From: Polytrichum commune
Lineage: Eukaryota; Streptophyta; Polytrichopsida; Polytrichales; Polytrichaceae
Assembly: GCA_950295325.1 (NCBI GenBank)
Contig: OX485807.1
Span: 8,457,001-8,521,000 of the forward strand
Length of the DNA stretch: 64,000 bases
Reading direction: 5' to 3'
The notes under the pieces: model-generated
What the model was told of the DNA's origin: nothing
Database searches by the model: none
The model's input: only the letters and a program-made list of their open reading frames with translations
Program-made: the position numbers and the translations under genes
In this document: in pieces, positions 21,946 through 34,208 of the stretch
How positions within the stretch are numbered: the stretch's first letter is position 1
Layout: the number at the start of each line of letters is the position of its first letter

Positions 21946-24639
21946 ATGAATTCGTTACTGAGCATGGAGGATGTAAGTGATCTCTAACCTTTGCCCTAAT
22001 TTTGACTAGCAATTTGTCCTCAATAGTGCACTGTTTCTGTATGTTGTTTTGCACCTAGCTTGAATCAACGCCATAGTTAACTTAGGAGCATGAGTACTAC
22101 TTCGACATACAGGCAAGCACATCGGTAAGATTAAGTGTGCATTAGAGCTGATGAAGAAGATCATCGCCATGGCCGTGCTCGACACAGACATGGCTTATTC
22201 TTTACGCAGCAATCGTTCACTGTAGCAGCTTCCTCACTAAACCATCCTGGTGCGATGATAAGTCAGGGTTCGAGCAGCTGCTGATTAGTTTGACTAATTC
22301 TTAGGTCTCGCCACGTAGTCTTTCTTCACTTAGTATTGCGCTTTTCCACAACTAGTTCTGTGTGTAGTTCTATGTTGTCTTGTGATGGTGTTCAAGCTGA
22401 ATCGTCTTTAGTTCCCTGCATGAGTTGATCGGAGTGGCTTCTCATGTACCAAATTCCACAGAAAACCTAACCCAAGGCTTGACCCTCATCAGTTGATGTA
22501 GATGAAGCAATCGATCGAGGGAAGGAAACCAAATTGCAAATTTCTGACATCTGTGTGCATGTTGTTAATTTTGTTGAAACTCCTGCAGCTATTCTACGGT
22601 CCAATGGACCCGACATGGATCCTCCCGCCACCCAACGCCACTACCCCGGTGATCACTGCAGCTGACAAGCAGCGCGCCGAGCTTCAGAAGCAGATGGAAG
22701 CCGCCGAACAGGAGATGCTCCAGAAGATGGAGAAGGAGCGGGAGCTTATTCAGAAATTAGTGAAGGAGCGGGAGCTTCTTCAGAAAATGGAGGAGGAGCG
22801 CGAGCTCCTCCGTGAAAAAAAAGAACGACAAATGTTGGAAGCTGCCGCACTGAGGCAACGTAGCCCACCACGGGCACACAGTCGACGTCGCCGCAACTAC
22901 GAGCGCGGCGGTCATCACTCGAGCCGAAGCTCGACCGGTGGTCGCAGACGAGGCCCACCGTTGCGAGAGAGCTACTACTATTACCCTGCAGTTCGCAGAT
23001 ACAGGGAAATGGAGGAGCCAATCCCCCAACCCGCTGAGCCACCACCAGGTGACGTCCAGCATCAAATTCACCAGGAGCGCGTCGAAGTTGCTGCGGAGCA
23101 AGCAATTGAGCCCGTTGTTGTCGCCGATGCGATCCCTGTCGTGGTTGCAGCTCCCCTTGAGGAGCAGCTGCCTAAGGTGTACACTCCCGCAGAGGCCGAT
23201 GTGCACACGGTTGAGGAGGTCCGACATCTGGTCGAGGAGCCTGTCCCCGAAAAGGCTCCCGAGCAGGTCATTGAGGTGGTCGCGGAGGAGCCTGCGGCGC
23301 CCGTAGCAGATGTTGTGCATCCAGAACCGGAGCCGGAGCCAGTTGCTGCAACACCGGAGCCTGTTCCTGAAGTGGTCGTGCAGGCTCCGATTGAGGAGGA
23401 GGCTCCACCTCCTTTGGAGGAGATGCCACTCGATCCCGTCCCGGTGAACGTCGTCCCCCAGGAGGAGCCTCCCGCACCTATCGTCGAGACTTACATTCCT
23501 CCACCTGTGAGTTTATCCAATCTAATCGCATCCTTTGATGAGTCTGCAAGATATTATTGTAGGATGATGCAATGAGCTTTGATATTTTTTCTTGTGAATC
23601 TGTTTGAGAATTTTAAGCTTCTTGAGATTTCTGTCTGTTCTGTAACTTGTAAGATTTCTTGGTGGCGAAGGTTTTAATTAGGCTTTTTCGTCACCTGGTC
23701 ATGGAAGAGTACTATTGGGCTTGACCCAGTTCTGAAGATGATGATGGAGGAAACATCATGATTTTTGGGGTAGTACATGAACGAGTTTTAGGTTATAATG
23801 TCAGAGGTTGTGCTTGTTTGTTGCTGTGTATATTGAGGTTACAGGAAGATGTTGATGACTGACATGAAGTGGATGTTTCTTGCATTTATTTGTGCAGCCA
23901 ATGGAGTTGAGGGTGCCCATGTGCTGCGAAAAGTGCGTGAAGAAGGTGAAGGACAGGATATTGAGCATGGCAGGTACTAATTAAGCTCACTGATCACTAG
24001 ATCACATGCCACTATGCAGATTAATGCTTTAACCAATTCGTCAAATTTTGGTGACAAATCAAAGTGTTCAGAAAAGTCGGATTATAATTAGTCAGCCTGA
24101 TATTAGTGTTTAATATGTATATGTATTTGTAAATTGTGAAAGGATGTGTCCTCTGAGACTTGTATCTTGCAGGAAGGGTAAGCTGGCTTGAAAGTATGTA
24201 TGTGATTAATATATATGTGTGGTGAAAATTCAGGTATAAGGTACTGACATTGGCTGTGCTGTGTGATTTGTGTGAATTAGGTGTGCAATCTGTGATCGCG
24301 GACCAGTACAACCAGAAGGTGATTGTCACTGGCAATGCAGACCCTGCCCTGGTACTCAGCTACGTCAAGAAGGCCAAGAAGAGGTCGCAGTTCTGGGACG
24401 AGAATGTTAACTATTCCCAGAACTACCAGAACTACATCGACAACCTGGATGAGGATAAAAAGCGGGCCGACATTGCTAGGGCGCAAGCTGTGGAGGCAGA
24501 AGAAGCTGCCATCGCGCTTGCGTACCTCCAAAGCCAAATGAACATTGGAGTACAAAATGTAATTGTACAGTTGCCGAAGGAGGAGAACGGCCCCAATGTC
24601 ACCGTGATTTTGCCTCCACCGAATGAGGTGCAAGGTTAA
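21946..24639 (+). CDS. HMA-domain protein with coiled-coil and Pro/Glu/Val-rich N-terminal extension (459 aa, 4 exons)
   Basis: Exons inferred from GT-AG sites and frame are 21946-21972, 22589-23506, 23898-23973 and 24281-24639, 1,380 nt with no stop until TAA. Phases are 0, 0 and 1. The long open frame from 22502 overruns the intron-1 acceptor (CTCCTGCAG), so exon 1 (MNSLLSMED) is preferred. Residues about 35-92 form a Glu/Lys/Leu coiled coil built from repeats of KERELLQKM type. About 93-140 are Arg/Ser/Gly-rich and about 150-315 Pro/Glu/Val-rich, probably disordered. Residues about 317-383 are an HMA domain with the metal motif MCCEKC (Cys325, Cys328), followed by VIADQYNQKVIVTG and DPALVLSYVKKAKK. 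The HMA part resembles plant HIPP/metallochaperone-like proteins, which bind Cu or Zn-type ions. The tail ends NEVQG, so no CaaX farnesylation box is present. Substrate and location are not shown by the sequence. Confidence 0.85.
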
Positions 24640-27600
24640 TTAAGTCTCTTGGATATGGAGACGATCCATGATATTATCAAATGATGACATCCCTTAAGCA
24701 AGTCCATGTGACTTGCTGGGAGGTGGAATCAATTAGTCAGAGCTTTTGCTGTGGTAGGTACATGTGGCAGGAGCATTACAGTATGTCGACCCATACTAGT
24801 ACTCCACATATGCATTAGTTAATTTGTGCCCTGTAGTAGACAGGGATTGATTAGAGATGTAGCCAGGGAGACAGTGTGGTTTGGTCTGTCTCCCAATGCT
24901 ACGGTAGATAGTGTTTTTATTTTTTGTTTCTGCCTGAGGGCCAAACACATTATTTATACTGAAAGGGTTGACAGTGTTTGTTAACCTTCAAAGGTTGGCC
25001 TATAAGGTTTATCTGTGTGATTTGATCTTCCTATATATATTATAAAATTATAGAGTATATTATAGTATATATACAATGCTAGTTGAATTGTGAGTCTACT
25101 TGGACCTGAAACTACCAGATTTTTTAGAATGTCAGTCTAATATTGAATTAATTTGGGACTAATTTAAGGTCTAGTGCTCATGCCAGCAGCTGATTCTGCG
25201 ATAAATATATTTTAAAGTATACCCAGATAAGAGGAAGGATTTACATGTTTGCTAGTACCTAATCCTAAAACTCAACATCAAATCTGGGCATCAATGGGAA
25301 TAAAGACACATAATCTGCTCTCTTACATTGAAGATTGCATTTGTGAACAAGTATGTCACTGCAGGTTGACATTGAGCAATACTAGCCTCCACATCCCACA
25401 AATTTCTTAACACCATGCATAATTTTGCGTTTGCAGTTCATATTAGTCTAGTCATTGTGCCAGCAGCAACCATAATTGTGCATAATCACCGTAATCATGA
25501 ATTAGCTGCCTTTTCCACCAGTGATGTAATTAAAATGCAATATCATGTCCTTCGAATAGGTTAACGTAATCAATCATTATTCAGTTCGGGACTCTAGATT
25601 GTTCTCTATAAACCACACAGTTTTAATAAAATTTATAAATATTTTGTAAGGTGACACATCGTGGGAATAGTACTTGCAAACACTCACTTAAAAGTTGATG
25701 GGCCCATTATCATATGTGAATTGGTCTGCATGCATCAAAAGGTAAGGAGCTAGTCTGTGGTTCGAGTACAAGACATAGTCAATTGTTGGTAATTGTTGTC
25801 CCCAACAAACTGGAGTGTTTACTTTTTCAACAGGGGTGGAACCAGCAGCCTGGGAGAGAACGAACACTTGGATCCAGGAACGTTATGTAATTTAAAATAT
25901 CTATGTCACAATTACTGTGGTCACTGAAGTGTGTTCAAAGGTTGTAGTTGTGGTGAAACATTTCTTAATCTTGTTCATTGAAAAAAAATTATATAGCGGA
26001 TAAAAATTCCTTAGCAAGAGTCAGAAACATCATAGTAACTCCGGTGTCCTGTACAATATTTACTATTGCTTTTACTCGCAGAGATTTTCATTCTCACTAA
26101 GTTATTATTCATCTAGGAATGTCAAATTACAATGCTACGCATATGTACCTATTCATTGTCCCCTGTCCAAAACACATAGAACGTACACAAAGAAGAATTT
26201 ACAAACAGCTTCACCTGATCTCCTTTGTTAACCAGAAGAACTAATTATGAAGAGCTTTAATGGGGGGCCAAATCCAGGACTTTTGTCACATGATGAACTA
26301 GGCTTGAAACAAATTGTCTTACAATTTTTCAAGTGATCCAAACCTACAGGATTAGGGGTCATTGGTGGGTAACCTTTGAATCTTCTGCAATTGGCTCAGT
26401 TGAATAGGAAATAAAGGTTTGACACGGGGCTCTTTAAGAGTAACTAGGTCAATGTCTGAGGTCACATGAAATAGTCTAAAGTCAATTAAGTATGCCATCT
26501 TTGTTTGAAGTTGCAAAGATCATATTTTCAGATGGAAATTTCACGGAAATTTCTCCTTCAAAACTTTATCAAGTATGATGAATGAACATTTCCATTTGCA
26601 GAGGACCTCAAGGCCGTTCCAATGAGCTGCTGTCCATCACCAAAATCCATTTCCAACAGAACACAATGTAGCATTTTGAAGCATGATTTTCTTCAAATTA
26701 ATTTCTTACCTGCATTAAAGAGAACATTTTGCACTACAATTTTTGCATCAAATCTTACTGAAAATGTAGCAAGTTGTGTTGCCTAAATTAAGAGAATGTT
26801 ATGATCTTTCAATGAGCCTAAAGTTGACACTGCAGTAGGACCTAGCCATGACAACAAGGCCTATTAGTAACCAAAGAGGCCTTGGAGACACCTTGACTAG
26901 CATCATGGCATCTTTGAGAAGAAAAATCCTTCCTTCCTCAACAAATACAATATTATTTCGCTCCTTAGAGGAATTATCCTCTAGATGATATGGGTTGAAA
27001 GAAGGACTTGACTTTCACCCACTCTTGATTGGATGAAAAGAAGGGTCAACATATCATTTGGCAAGGCTTCTTGACTAGTACGTTAGGATCGCGTAGGAAA
27101 AGGCAAATCTAAGGATAGTAATCTTGCTTATAGCTATGAGGAAGATCTTGACAATTTTGAGGCACTGTTGAGGTGTCAATAACCTTAGACTCAACTTGGT
27201 CCAACTCCAATATTGTATTTCTTGGAATGTCATGTTACGGTCGCCCTTTGTTGACTTCATTAACCATGCTTAATGAACCATCTCACCCTTCTTGAGGTTG
27301 TCAAGTTCCAACCGGTGCACCCTAGAGAGTTGCCCTTGTCTCTTTTTTACTGTTCTAGTCACCTTGTATGTTCTTGGCAGTGAAATAAATCAGTTTATTT
27401 ATAATTTATAATTTTAAAGTAAGAAGGGAAAGGAAACAAAAATAAAATAGTTGACAATTACCTTGCTATCATCTCTTACAGTGGTGTCTCAAAGTTCTGC
27501 TTGAAATGCAGCAAACCAACATCATAAATGCATCTTCACCATTTCATGTGCACTTTGCAGGTTGTACTAAGCAAAGTATGACCTCTCACAGAGGTACTCC

Positions 27601-27723
27601 ATCTTCACAATCCAACTTACTTTCCTTCGTACTCCAACTTCCAGGGCTTCCCCTTCCCTTTACCTTCACAACAATTGATATTGAAATCGACCTTATGGGC
27701 ACTGTCTGGGGAGAACTGTCAGT
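24640..27723. other. Intergenic DNA after the HMA gene
   Basis: The first few hundred bases probably include the 3' untranslated region. No conserved open frame or structured repeat was found. A minus-strand 61-codon frame at 27260-27075 has no recognisable feature. Confidence 0.45.
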
Positions 27724-27897
27724 TAGTTACAGATGAACCGGTTGAGTTTGAGAAATAACCGGTTGAAGTTCAAGACTTCAGGAGAATTACTGATCATTTT
27801 AGAGGAATCTATAGAACATACCTCAAATGAATAAAGCAAAACCGGAAGATGTCAACATGTAACTGGCTGGATTTAGAATCACTAGGATCTTGACCGA
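27724..27897 (-). repeat. AACCGGTT dispersed repeat, inverted copy
   Basis: The reverse complement reads CAAGATCCTAGTGATTCTAA, then ACATGTTGACATCTTCCGG, and ends in CAACCGGTTATTTCTCAAAC and CTCAACCGGTTCATCTGTAA. This is the most complete copy of the family in the window. Confidence 0.7.
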
Positions 27898-28248
27898 CTC
27901 TGCATGCCCAAAAACTTCGTGGGCACTACTTATGGGTAGGGAGAATGGTGATATTAGCATTACTATAGTGGTAGTGCCAAGCCACTTAGTTAATCCGTAC
28001 TCTTGTCGTCAAGAACAAGAAGGTACTCAGGCCATTTTTTTTATCGGAGGACATTAAATACCCCCCACGAACTAATAGGGATTCTCTCTGACAGTGACAG
28101 GGCTGCCCGCGAAGTGACGTCAGCAACGAAAACCTGTTCATCCACTCCACGTTATCGTCCATAGACGTCCGTCGTCCGTGTTGAAGGCGTCTTCCAAACC
28201 CACAGACTCGGGGGGTTCAATGGCGAAAATCGTAGAACCCCCACCGTG

Positions 28249-28497
28249 TGTCAGTCATAAACCCCCACCCCTATGTGTCGTAGTCCGGGTGAGGGCCTTT
28301 GGCTCACATATACCAACCAACCCCCTTGACCAGTGATTCAGATCCCAATACTCCAATAATGTGAAATTCAAACACACCAGTCTTATTCCAACACACAAGG
28401 CTTAGGGTATTTAAAATACTCCACCTCTCATTGTCCAGGTCACACCATCACACCCTCTAAATCAAGTGTCCACACTCTACACGTGGTCCTCCTAGCT
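28249..28497 (-). mobile_element. Inverted LTR-end fragment
   Basis: This 249-bp stretch is the reverse complement of the last 250 bp of the LTR-like segment at 45154-46755, with only scattered, mostly C/T differences. It begins TGTCAGTCATAAACCC, the complement of the GGCTGACA end. Similarity stops abruptly at CCTCC near 28497, so the fragment is truncated. It lies just upstream of, and opposite in orientation to, the Ty3/gypsy coding remnant, so it is not that element's ordinary 5' LTR. Confidence 0.8.
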
Positions 28498-28561
28498 CTC
28501 ACACTTTGGCGGATGCGGCTAGAGAGATGGCTAGAGAGATGGCTAGAGAGCGGCTAGAGAG

Positions 28562-29898
28562 ATGGAGAATTTGGATAGGGATCATGAGAGATTGTGGAGA
28601 AGGGAGGATGAAATAATCCCTCAATTTATTCCTATTCGGCCAAGAATGGTGGAGGAACAAAGTCAATGGCCTCCACACACCAAGGCCATCACCTATGAGT
28701 TAAGAAGTTTAGATAATGAGGTTACTCATGAGGCGCCGGCATTGGCGGTCACCACTAGAGCTATGAGAGGAAGCCTTCCACGAGAGGAGGACGTGGAACC
28801 ACAAGAGAAGGATTCTTCGAGAGAGCCCCCCCGAGTTATTAGATTTAGAGAAAGCAGCTAGGACAGCTAGAAGAGCCACTGAGGCACTAGAGAGGGAGAA
28901 TGTAATTCTCCAAGATAGGGAGAGGCCTAATGTCATTTATGATTTAGATGGTAGTAACATGAGAGAATGGGAAAGGACCGGGAATTCCCTTGGATAAATT
29001 TGATGGTGTTGGTAATGTGAAGGCAAAGAAACCTCATGGTTATGATTTATGGGCCGATCTTAGTTCACTAAAGGCCGATATTACCTTTGGACAATTGTTG
29101 GAGATATCACCTATGGCTCGTAAGACTCTCAAGGAATGAATGCCGGTGAATAGGAGAACTAGGAAGGTGAAGACTAAGGTGGCCGCTAGAGTTCAATTGC
29201 AAGGAGCAGGGCGTGATATCAAGGCAATTGAAATTGAGGTCATGATGGTGGACAAAGTGGTTTTGAATGTATTAGTGGATGGAGGTAGTGGTTTAAACAT
29301 CTTACCGGAGCACACCATGAAGAGGTTGGGTCTTAATCTTACAGGTCCATCACCCTTCATCATCAACATGGCGAATCAAATTCCAGCCGTGCCCTTGGGA
29401 ATGATTAAAGATTGTAGGATTAACACCGGAGGGGAAGAATATGTAGTCACTTTTCATGTCATCAAGATGCATTCCAACAAAGATACATTTCCTATTTTGT
29501 TAGGTAGACCGTGGTTGAGGATGTCAGAGGCTATCGTAGAATGGGGAGGAGCCAAGCCTTCCATTACTTATGGTCCTAAGGATAATAAGGTCAAGGTTTC
29601 CATCGGGTTATTAGGTGGTTGGGTGAGAAAAAAGATTTCTTCATCATCGGATGATGAAATTGATGATAAGGGAGACGACATGGATCTTGAGGCATTGGTA
29701 GGAGTGGTCCACCCGGGTGGTCATGGGAAGGTCATAGATTTAGGATCGGGTGGTTTAGGTCCTAGTTTCTATCATTATGGGGATGATGGGGAGTACGTAC
29801 AGTGGTTGAGGGATTATGTGAGCCCAAATATGTGCCCACATTTCATGTTAACATTAGATAATGACTACAATATTATATTGGCCAGGGGGTTGAGTTAA
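28562..29898 (+). pseudogene. Ty3/gypsy gag-end and aspartic protease remnant
   Basis: The first frame (28562-28861) is charged and gag-like, then shifts frame near 28845. A second segment near 29028-29136 reads YDLWADLSSLKADITFGQLL and ends in a TGA (29137-29139), where related elements usually continue into the next frame. The frame 29140-29898 contains VLNVLVDGGSGLNILP, the retropepsin active-site region (Asp with a following G-G-S), and FPILLGRPWL. This is typical of plant Ty3/gypsy polyproteins. Multiple lesions make it non-functional. It continues after an LTR-like insertion into reverse transcriptase at 30917. Confidence 0.85.
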
Positions 29899-30892
29899 TA
29901 TTGAGGTTAGAAGGTGTGATGAATTGCAAATCGAATTAGTGATTTAATTAGGTTTAGTATGTGTGGTTGTCGGAGTATGTTGGAAATAATGTGCCTTGTC
30001 CAATTTAGTTTTTTACTTCTGGCTTAAGGGTGCTAGACCCGTTAAAATGTTAGGTTTAGATGACCTTTGTATCTATTTAAGGGTCGGGGCCAATGGTTAA
30101 GCTGGCGAGTCCAATCCGAGAAGGCAGCCAGGGAAGGGACCTCAATCTGTTCGGGATTTCCGGCTGGGCAGCGAGGGGGGTCTCCGAAACTAGCAACCCC
30201 GGCAGAGAGAGAACACATCAGAAGACAGGAGGAGCTGGGGTCCAGGGAGCTTGAGAGGGGATGACCCAAAGGTGGCCGAATCCCAGGGTTGTGAGCAATG
30301 TGGCTGTAGAATCCTACTCGCCTCTACTGGTTTTAGCTGCAAACTGGGCGGCGGCCCTGAATTCACAAAGGTGGGCGAACATGGTGAAGGAAGGCGGGGA
30401 CCAGGGACGTGAGAGAACTGGCTGCCTTGGAAGAGCAGCTGCCGTCAACGGCAGGAGTTTAGAATGGGTGCTGGCACTAATTCGGTAACATGGCCGTTGG
30501 TCTTGAAGGGAAACCGGTAACCGGCACTTCAGGTAGCCACATCAAATGGGAACCAACAACTAGTAAGCGTACGAGATAGGTTGGGGATTCTTAGGATAAT
30601 GATTTAATTATTGGGTTGGTAGTTGAGTGGAGTGAATAGTTAGAGATTGATGTGTGCCCATAAAATGGGGTGTTGAATGTGAAGTTCATGGAAGAGGTTA
30701 AGCATTTCCACAAGGAACGGTGTTTCTAAACACCTAGGCTTGTACCAGTGGAATAAAGAATTCAGGATTCAATGCTACATTGGGTTGGGTGAATTGGTCG
30801 TCTTGAGGGCTAAGAGAAGGGAATAATGTACATGTTGGCCTTGGATCCCCATCCGGACTACGACGCATAAGGGTGGGGGTTTAGGGCTAACA
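29899..30892 (+). mobile_element. LTR-like segment inserted between protease and reverse transcriptase
   Basis: This 1-kb non-coding block separates two parts of one pol frame. Its right end, GACTACGACGCATAAGGGTG followed by GGGGTTTAGGGCTAACA (ends 30892), resembles the right end of the LTR at 45154-46755 (GACTATGACGCATAGGGGTG and GGGGTTTATGGCTGACA). A CCTAGGCTTGTACCAGTGGA stretch near 30740 also has a counterpart near 46592. The left boundary and target duplication were not resolved. The likely reading is a diverged solo LTR of the same or a related family. Confidence 0.5.
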
Positions 30893-32658
30893 AATTATCC
30901 GGAGTCGGAATTTGATGTGATGGTGACGACTCACCATGCATATTTGAACGATAAGATTATTAGTTCTAGAGGTGAGGAATATTCCTTGTTGGAGCCATGT
31001 GAGGTGCTCACCGAGGAGGAGTGGATTTTAGGGGGATTGACATCTTGGGTAGAGGGTATAGAAGAGAGTGACATTAGTTTAGTGCATGTGGATGGTACTC
31101 AGGATGAGGAAGATATTATGGAAGCTGAGAAGTTGGAGGAGCCACTGCACTTCAAGACTACATTGACAGGGATAATGGTTGGACATGATATCAAGGATTA
31201 TCCTAAGGTTCCACCGGATTGGTATATGAACAAGGATGAACAAACTCATGTGTTGGAAGCGGATTGGAAATATGTGGATGTGACTACGAAAAATGGGAAG
31301 GTTAGACAAATAAAGATGGGGTCTAAGTTAGACGAGAAGGAGGTCAAGGGATATAGCGAGTTGGTGGATGAATTTAGTGACACCTTTGCTTGGTCGTATG
31401 ATGAGCTTAAAGGGATTCCCAAAGAGATGGTGGAGCATCGCATTCCTTTGATTCTGGGTGCTAGGCCAATTAGGCAAAATGAGAGAAAAATGAACCCACA
31501 ATTGCAATTGTTGGTTAAGGCGGAATTAGAGAGGTTGTTGAAGGCCGAGTTTATTAAGCCGGTGGAGATTACGGATTGGATCTCTCCGATGGTCTTGGTG
31601 AAGAAAAAACATGGGAAGTTGAGAGTGTGTGGATTATAGGAAACTAAATGCTTGCACACAAAATGATCATTTTCCTCTACCATTCATCATTCTCTTTTTA
31701 GTGGAGATAGGAGGGCATGCTCGCTATACATTCATGGATGGTTATGCGGGTTATTACTAAATCGCCATAGCATTGCAAGATGTTCACAAAACGACTTTTA
31801 CGACGCCGTGGGCACGTTTATATGGCTAGTCATGCCATTTGGTTTGTATAACGCCCCGGTCACATTTCAAAGGTTCGTCATGTACATCTTCACCGACTTG
31901 TTATACAAATTCATGACAGTCTTCATCGACGATTTTAATACTCAGTCGAATTCTAGTCAACATATAGGATATGTGAGAGAGACTTTGGTGAGGTGTAGAC
32001 AGATGAGGCTAGTTTTGAACCCGGATAAGATATTCTTGGGCATGCACAAGGGAGTTCTATTGGGTTACGTAGTGAGTGAAAATGGAAGAGAACCGGATTT
32101 CGACAAGATCACGGTGATTGATGAATTGCCTACTCCTACAAACGCGAAGGGCATAGCCAAGTTGTTGGGATACGTGGGGTGGTATAGAGAGTTGATTCCT
32201 AATTTTTCTAAGATAGCCGTTTCCATTACTCAGTTGCTTAAGAAGGATTGTAGGTTTGAGTGGACAGAGGCTTGCCAAAGGGCATTCGAGGAATTGAGGG
32301 ATAAATTGAGCACCTATCCAGTGTTGGTGCCACCGGATTGAGGAAAACCTTTTCATGTGTTTTGTGATGCTAGCTCAGTAGCTGTAGGTAGTGCATTATA
32401 TCAGGCGACGGGAGAAAAAGAGAAAAATCAACTTGTGGCTTATGCGAGTCGACAGTTGACATCGGCCGAGAGAAATTATTCCATCACGGAGAGGGAGTGC
32501 TTGGCCATGGTCTTCTCGGTCAAAAAAATTCGCCATTACCTTATGTGTAATCCAATAGTTTTCTTTATCGATCACATGACGATCAAGTTCTTGGTCAACA
32601 AGGCGAAGCTAAGTGGTAGGTTGGCTAGATGGGTCCTACTTTTGTAGGAGTTCGACTA
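30893..32658 (+). pseudogene. Ty3/gypsy reverse transcriptase and RNase H remnant
   Basis: Frame 30917-31639 holds the linker and start of reverse transcriptase (EMVEHRIPLILGARPIRQ; LKAEFIKPVEITDWISP). A frameshift at about 31630 is followed by KLNACTQNDHFPL-like residues in another frame. Then 31808-32341 holds WLVMPFGLYNAP and the catalytic FIDD box. Frame 32357-32647 is RNase H (FCDASSVAVGSALYQ; YASRQLTSAERNYS; ERECLAMVF). It ends at TAG 32645-32647, after which the frame carries on until the MITE at 32667. The order protease, RT, RNase H, then integrase downstream is the Ty3/gypsy order. Confidence 0.9.
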
Positions 32659-32666
32659 CACGGTTC

Positions 32667-33077
32667 CACGGGTAGATCACTCCATTGTCAAGTTGAACAC
32701 CACGTGCAACCAAAAAAAATCTTCTTTTGGTAAGTTGCACCACCAAAATGGGTCAAAATTTTATCAATTGTTTTTCATGAATAGAAATACACAGTACCTA
32801 TGACATAGTCAAAAGTGGTAACTAAATTTGATGATTTGTATTTTTTGTATAAAACATACTATTTCTAACTAGAATGACACAGAATTGAACTCAAACAATT
32901 ACTAAAAAAAATAAAGATGACTAAAAATTTCAAAAAAACATACAAAAGATATTATCAATGGTTATGTATATGTAGAAAAATATCATAAATTTTAAAATTA
33001 CATGTGGCATGTAATATAGGGGTAGCAAACTTTGTCCGCACGTGGTGTCAACTTGACAATGAAGTGACCTCCCCGTG
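32667..33077. mobile_element. hAT-like MITE (411 bp) in the Ty3/gypsy pol
   Basis: The terminal repeats are about 40 bp: left CACGGGTAGATCACTCCATT, right (minus strand) CACGGGGAGGTCACTTCATT, both continuing GTCAAGTTG and ACCACGTGC. CACGGTTC occurs immediately outside both ends (32659-32666 and 33078-33085), an exact 8-bp target duplication. Removing the element and one duplication rejoins the pol frame without a shift. The interior is AT-rich and non-coding. The ends resemble the G-tract elements at 4029 and 9398. Confidence 0.92.
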
Positions 33078-33085
33078 CACGGTTC

Positions 33086-33288
33086 AATATAAACCTGGAC
33101 GTATGCACATGCAAGCCGATCATTTGTCAAGGTTATCTGATGATGCGGGCGACAGTCCGGTGAACGACAGTTTGAGGGACGACAACCTTTTCTTAGTCAC
33201 GGCTAGGGTTGATTGGTACTCGGGCATCGTGGAATTTCTCACGACTCAACAATTGACTGGGGATAGGACAAAGGAAGAGAGGAGAAAA
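33086..33288 (+). pseudogene. Ty3/gypsy pol segment between RNase H and integrase
   Basis: The frame after the MITE reads YKPGRMHMQADHLSRLSD, the conserved end of the RNase H / connection region in plant Ty3/gypsy elements. It runs to the CACTA element boundary at 33292 and resumes in frame at 36480. Confidence 0.85.
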
Positions 33289-34208
33289 GTTCACTACAAG
33301 AAAACCAGCCCAATGTGACCGGATGTGACTAAGGGCATATGACTATGTAGTCACCTCAGTCATTGGTTTAGTCTAAAATCAGTCCTAAGAGGGTCCAGTC
33401 ATGGTCTAGTCATATACGTAGTCATATTTTTGAAGACCTGGGTGGGAACGTCTACGGGAACGGGACATATGTTCTCCTGCCCGGTTCCCAGAGTCATGCT
33501 ATGAGTGCTCACTATGTGTAGTCATGCTAATGCTAATGCGTTATGTATGTCTTACTGCAGTAAGAGAGTTGGTTTGGGTGACTACATGACTTCCTGTAGT
33601 AAATGAACTGACTAATAGTTGTCATATATTTCAATCAGATGATTTTGAAGTCCTCTAGTCGTTGGCTCCATGGGTGAGTGTTGTGATATAGAAGTAGGTC
33701 TATAATCTTCACTTACATAATAGCTCGTCTATTCAACACTACCATGTCTGCGCGCAAACATGATCACGTGTCATTTTAGAGGCACCCCATCATAGAAACA
33801 GGAACTAAACACACCTTCAAAAATTAGTAAGTAATTGGCTTGGGCGTCCAGAAATCATGATTCCACTTGGAATATCTTCCCACTTTCTTTTCAGATGCAC
33901 GACATTGCCGTGTATGCTTAACCAGGCTACAGAATTCCCATGCTCACAACAAAGCCGTTATTGATCACCTTCCCATACTTTTTTGAGATGCCAAAGTGTT
34001 GGCAAAATAACGTAGCCATGTGGACAGTTTTCTTTACTGGATTCAGTCATGACTGCGATATAACATAGTCACAGACACAATTTCCTTTACTTATATTGGT
34101 AATGAACCCCCTTTGTCCATACAACTTTAATTTGTTAAGTGTGCAATCTCTGTGACTACTCTTTTGCTGTACCAAAATTCTACAGATAGTAGTTGGGCTC
34201 CTACAGTC

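Noticed and set aside
22502-22588. ATG region at 22502 as the start of the HMA protein
   Set aside because: This stretch ends in a pyrimidine tract and CTCCTGCAG acceptor; the 27-bp exon at 21946 joins in phase with a consensus GTAAGT donor.
22746-23477. Minus-strand and other-frame open frames over the HMA gene
   Set aside because: They are by-products of the repetitive, GC-rich coding exon, and only the plus frame gives spliced domain continuity.
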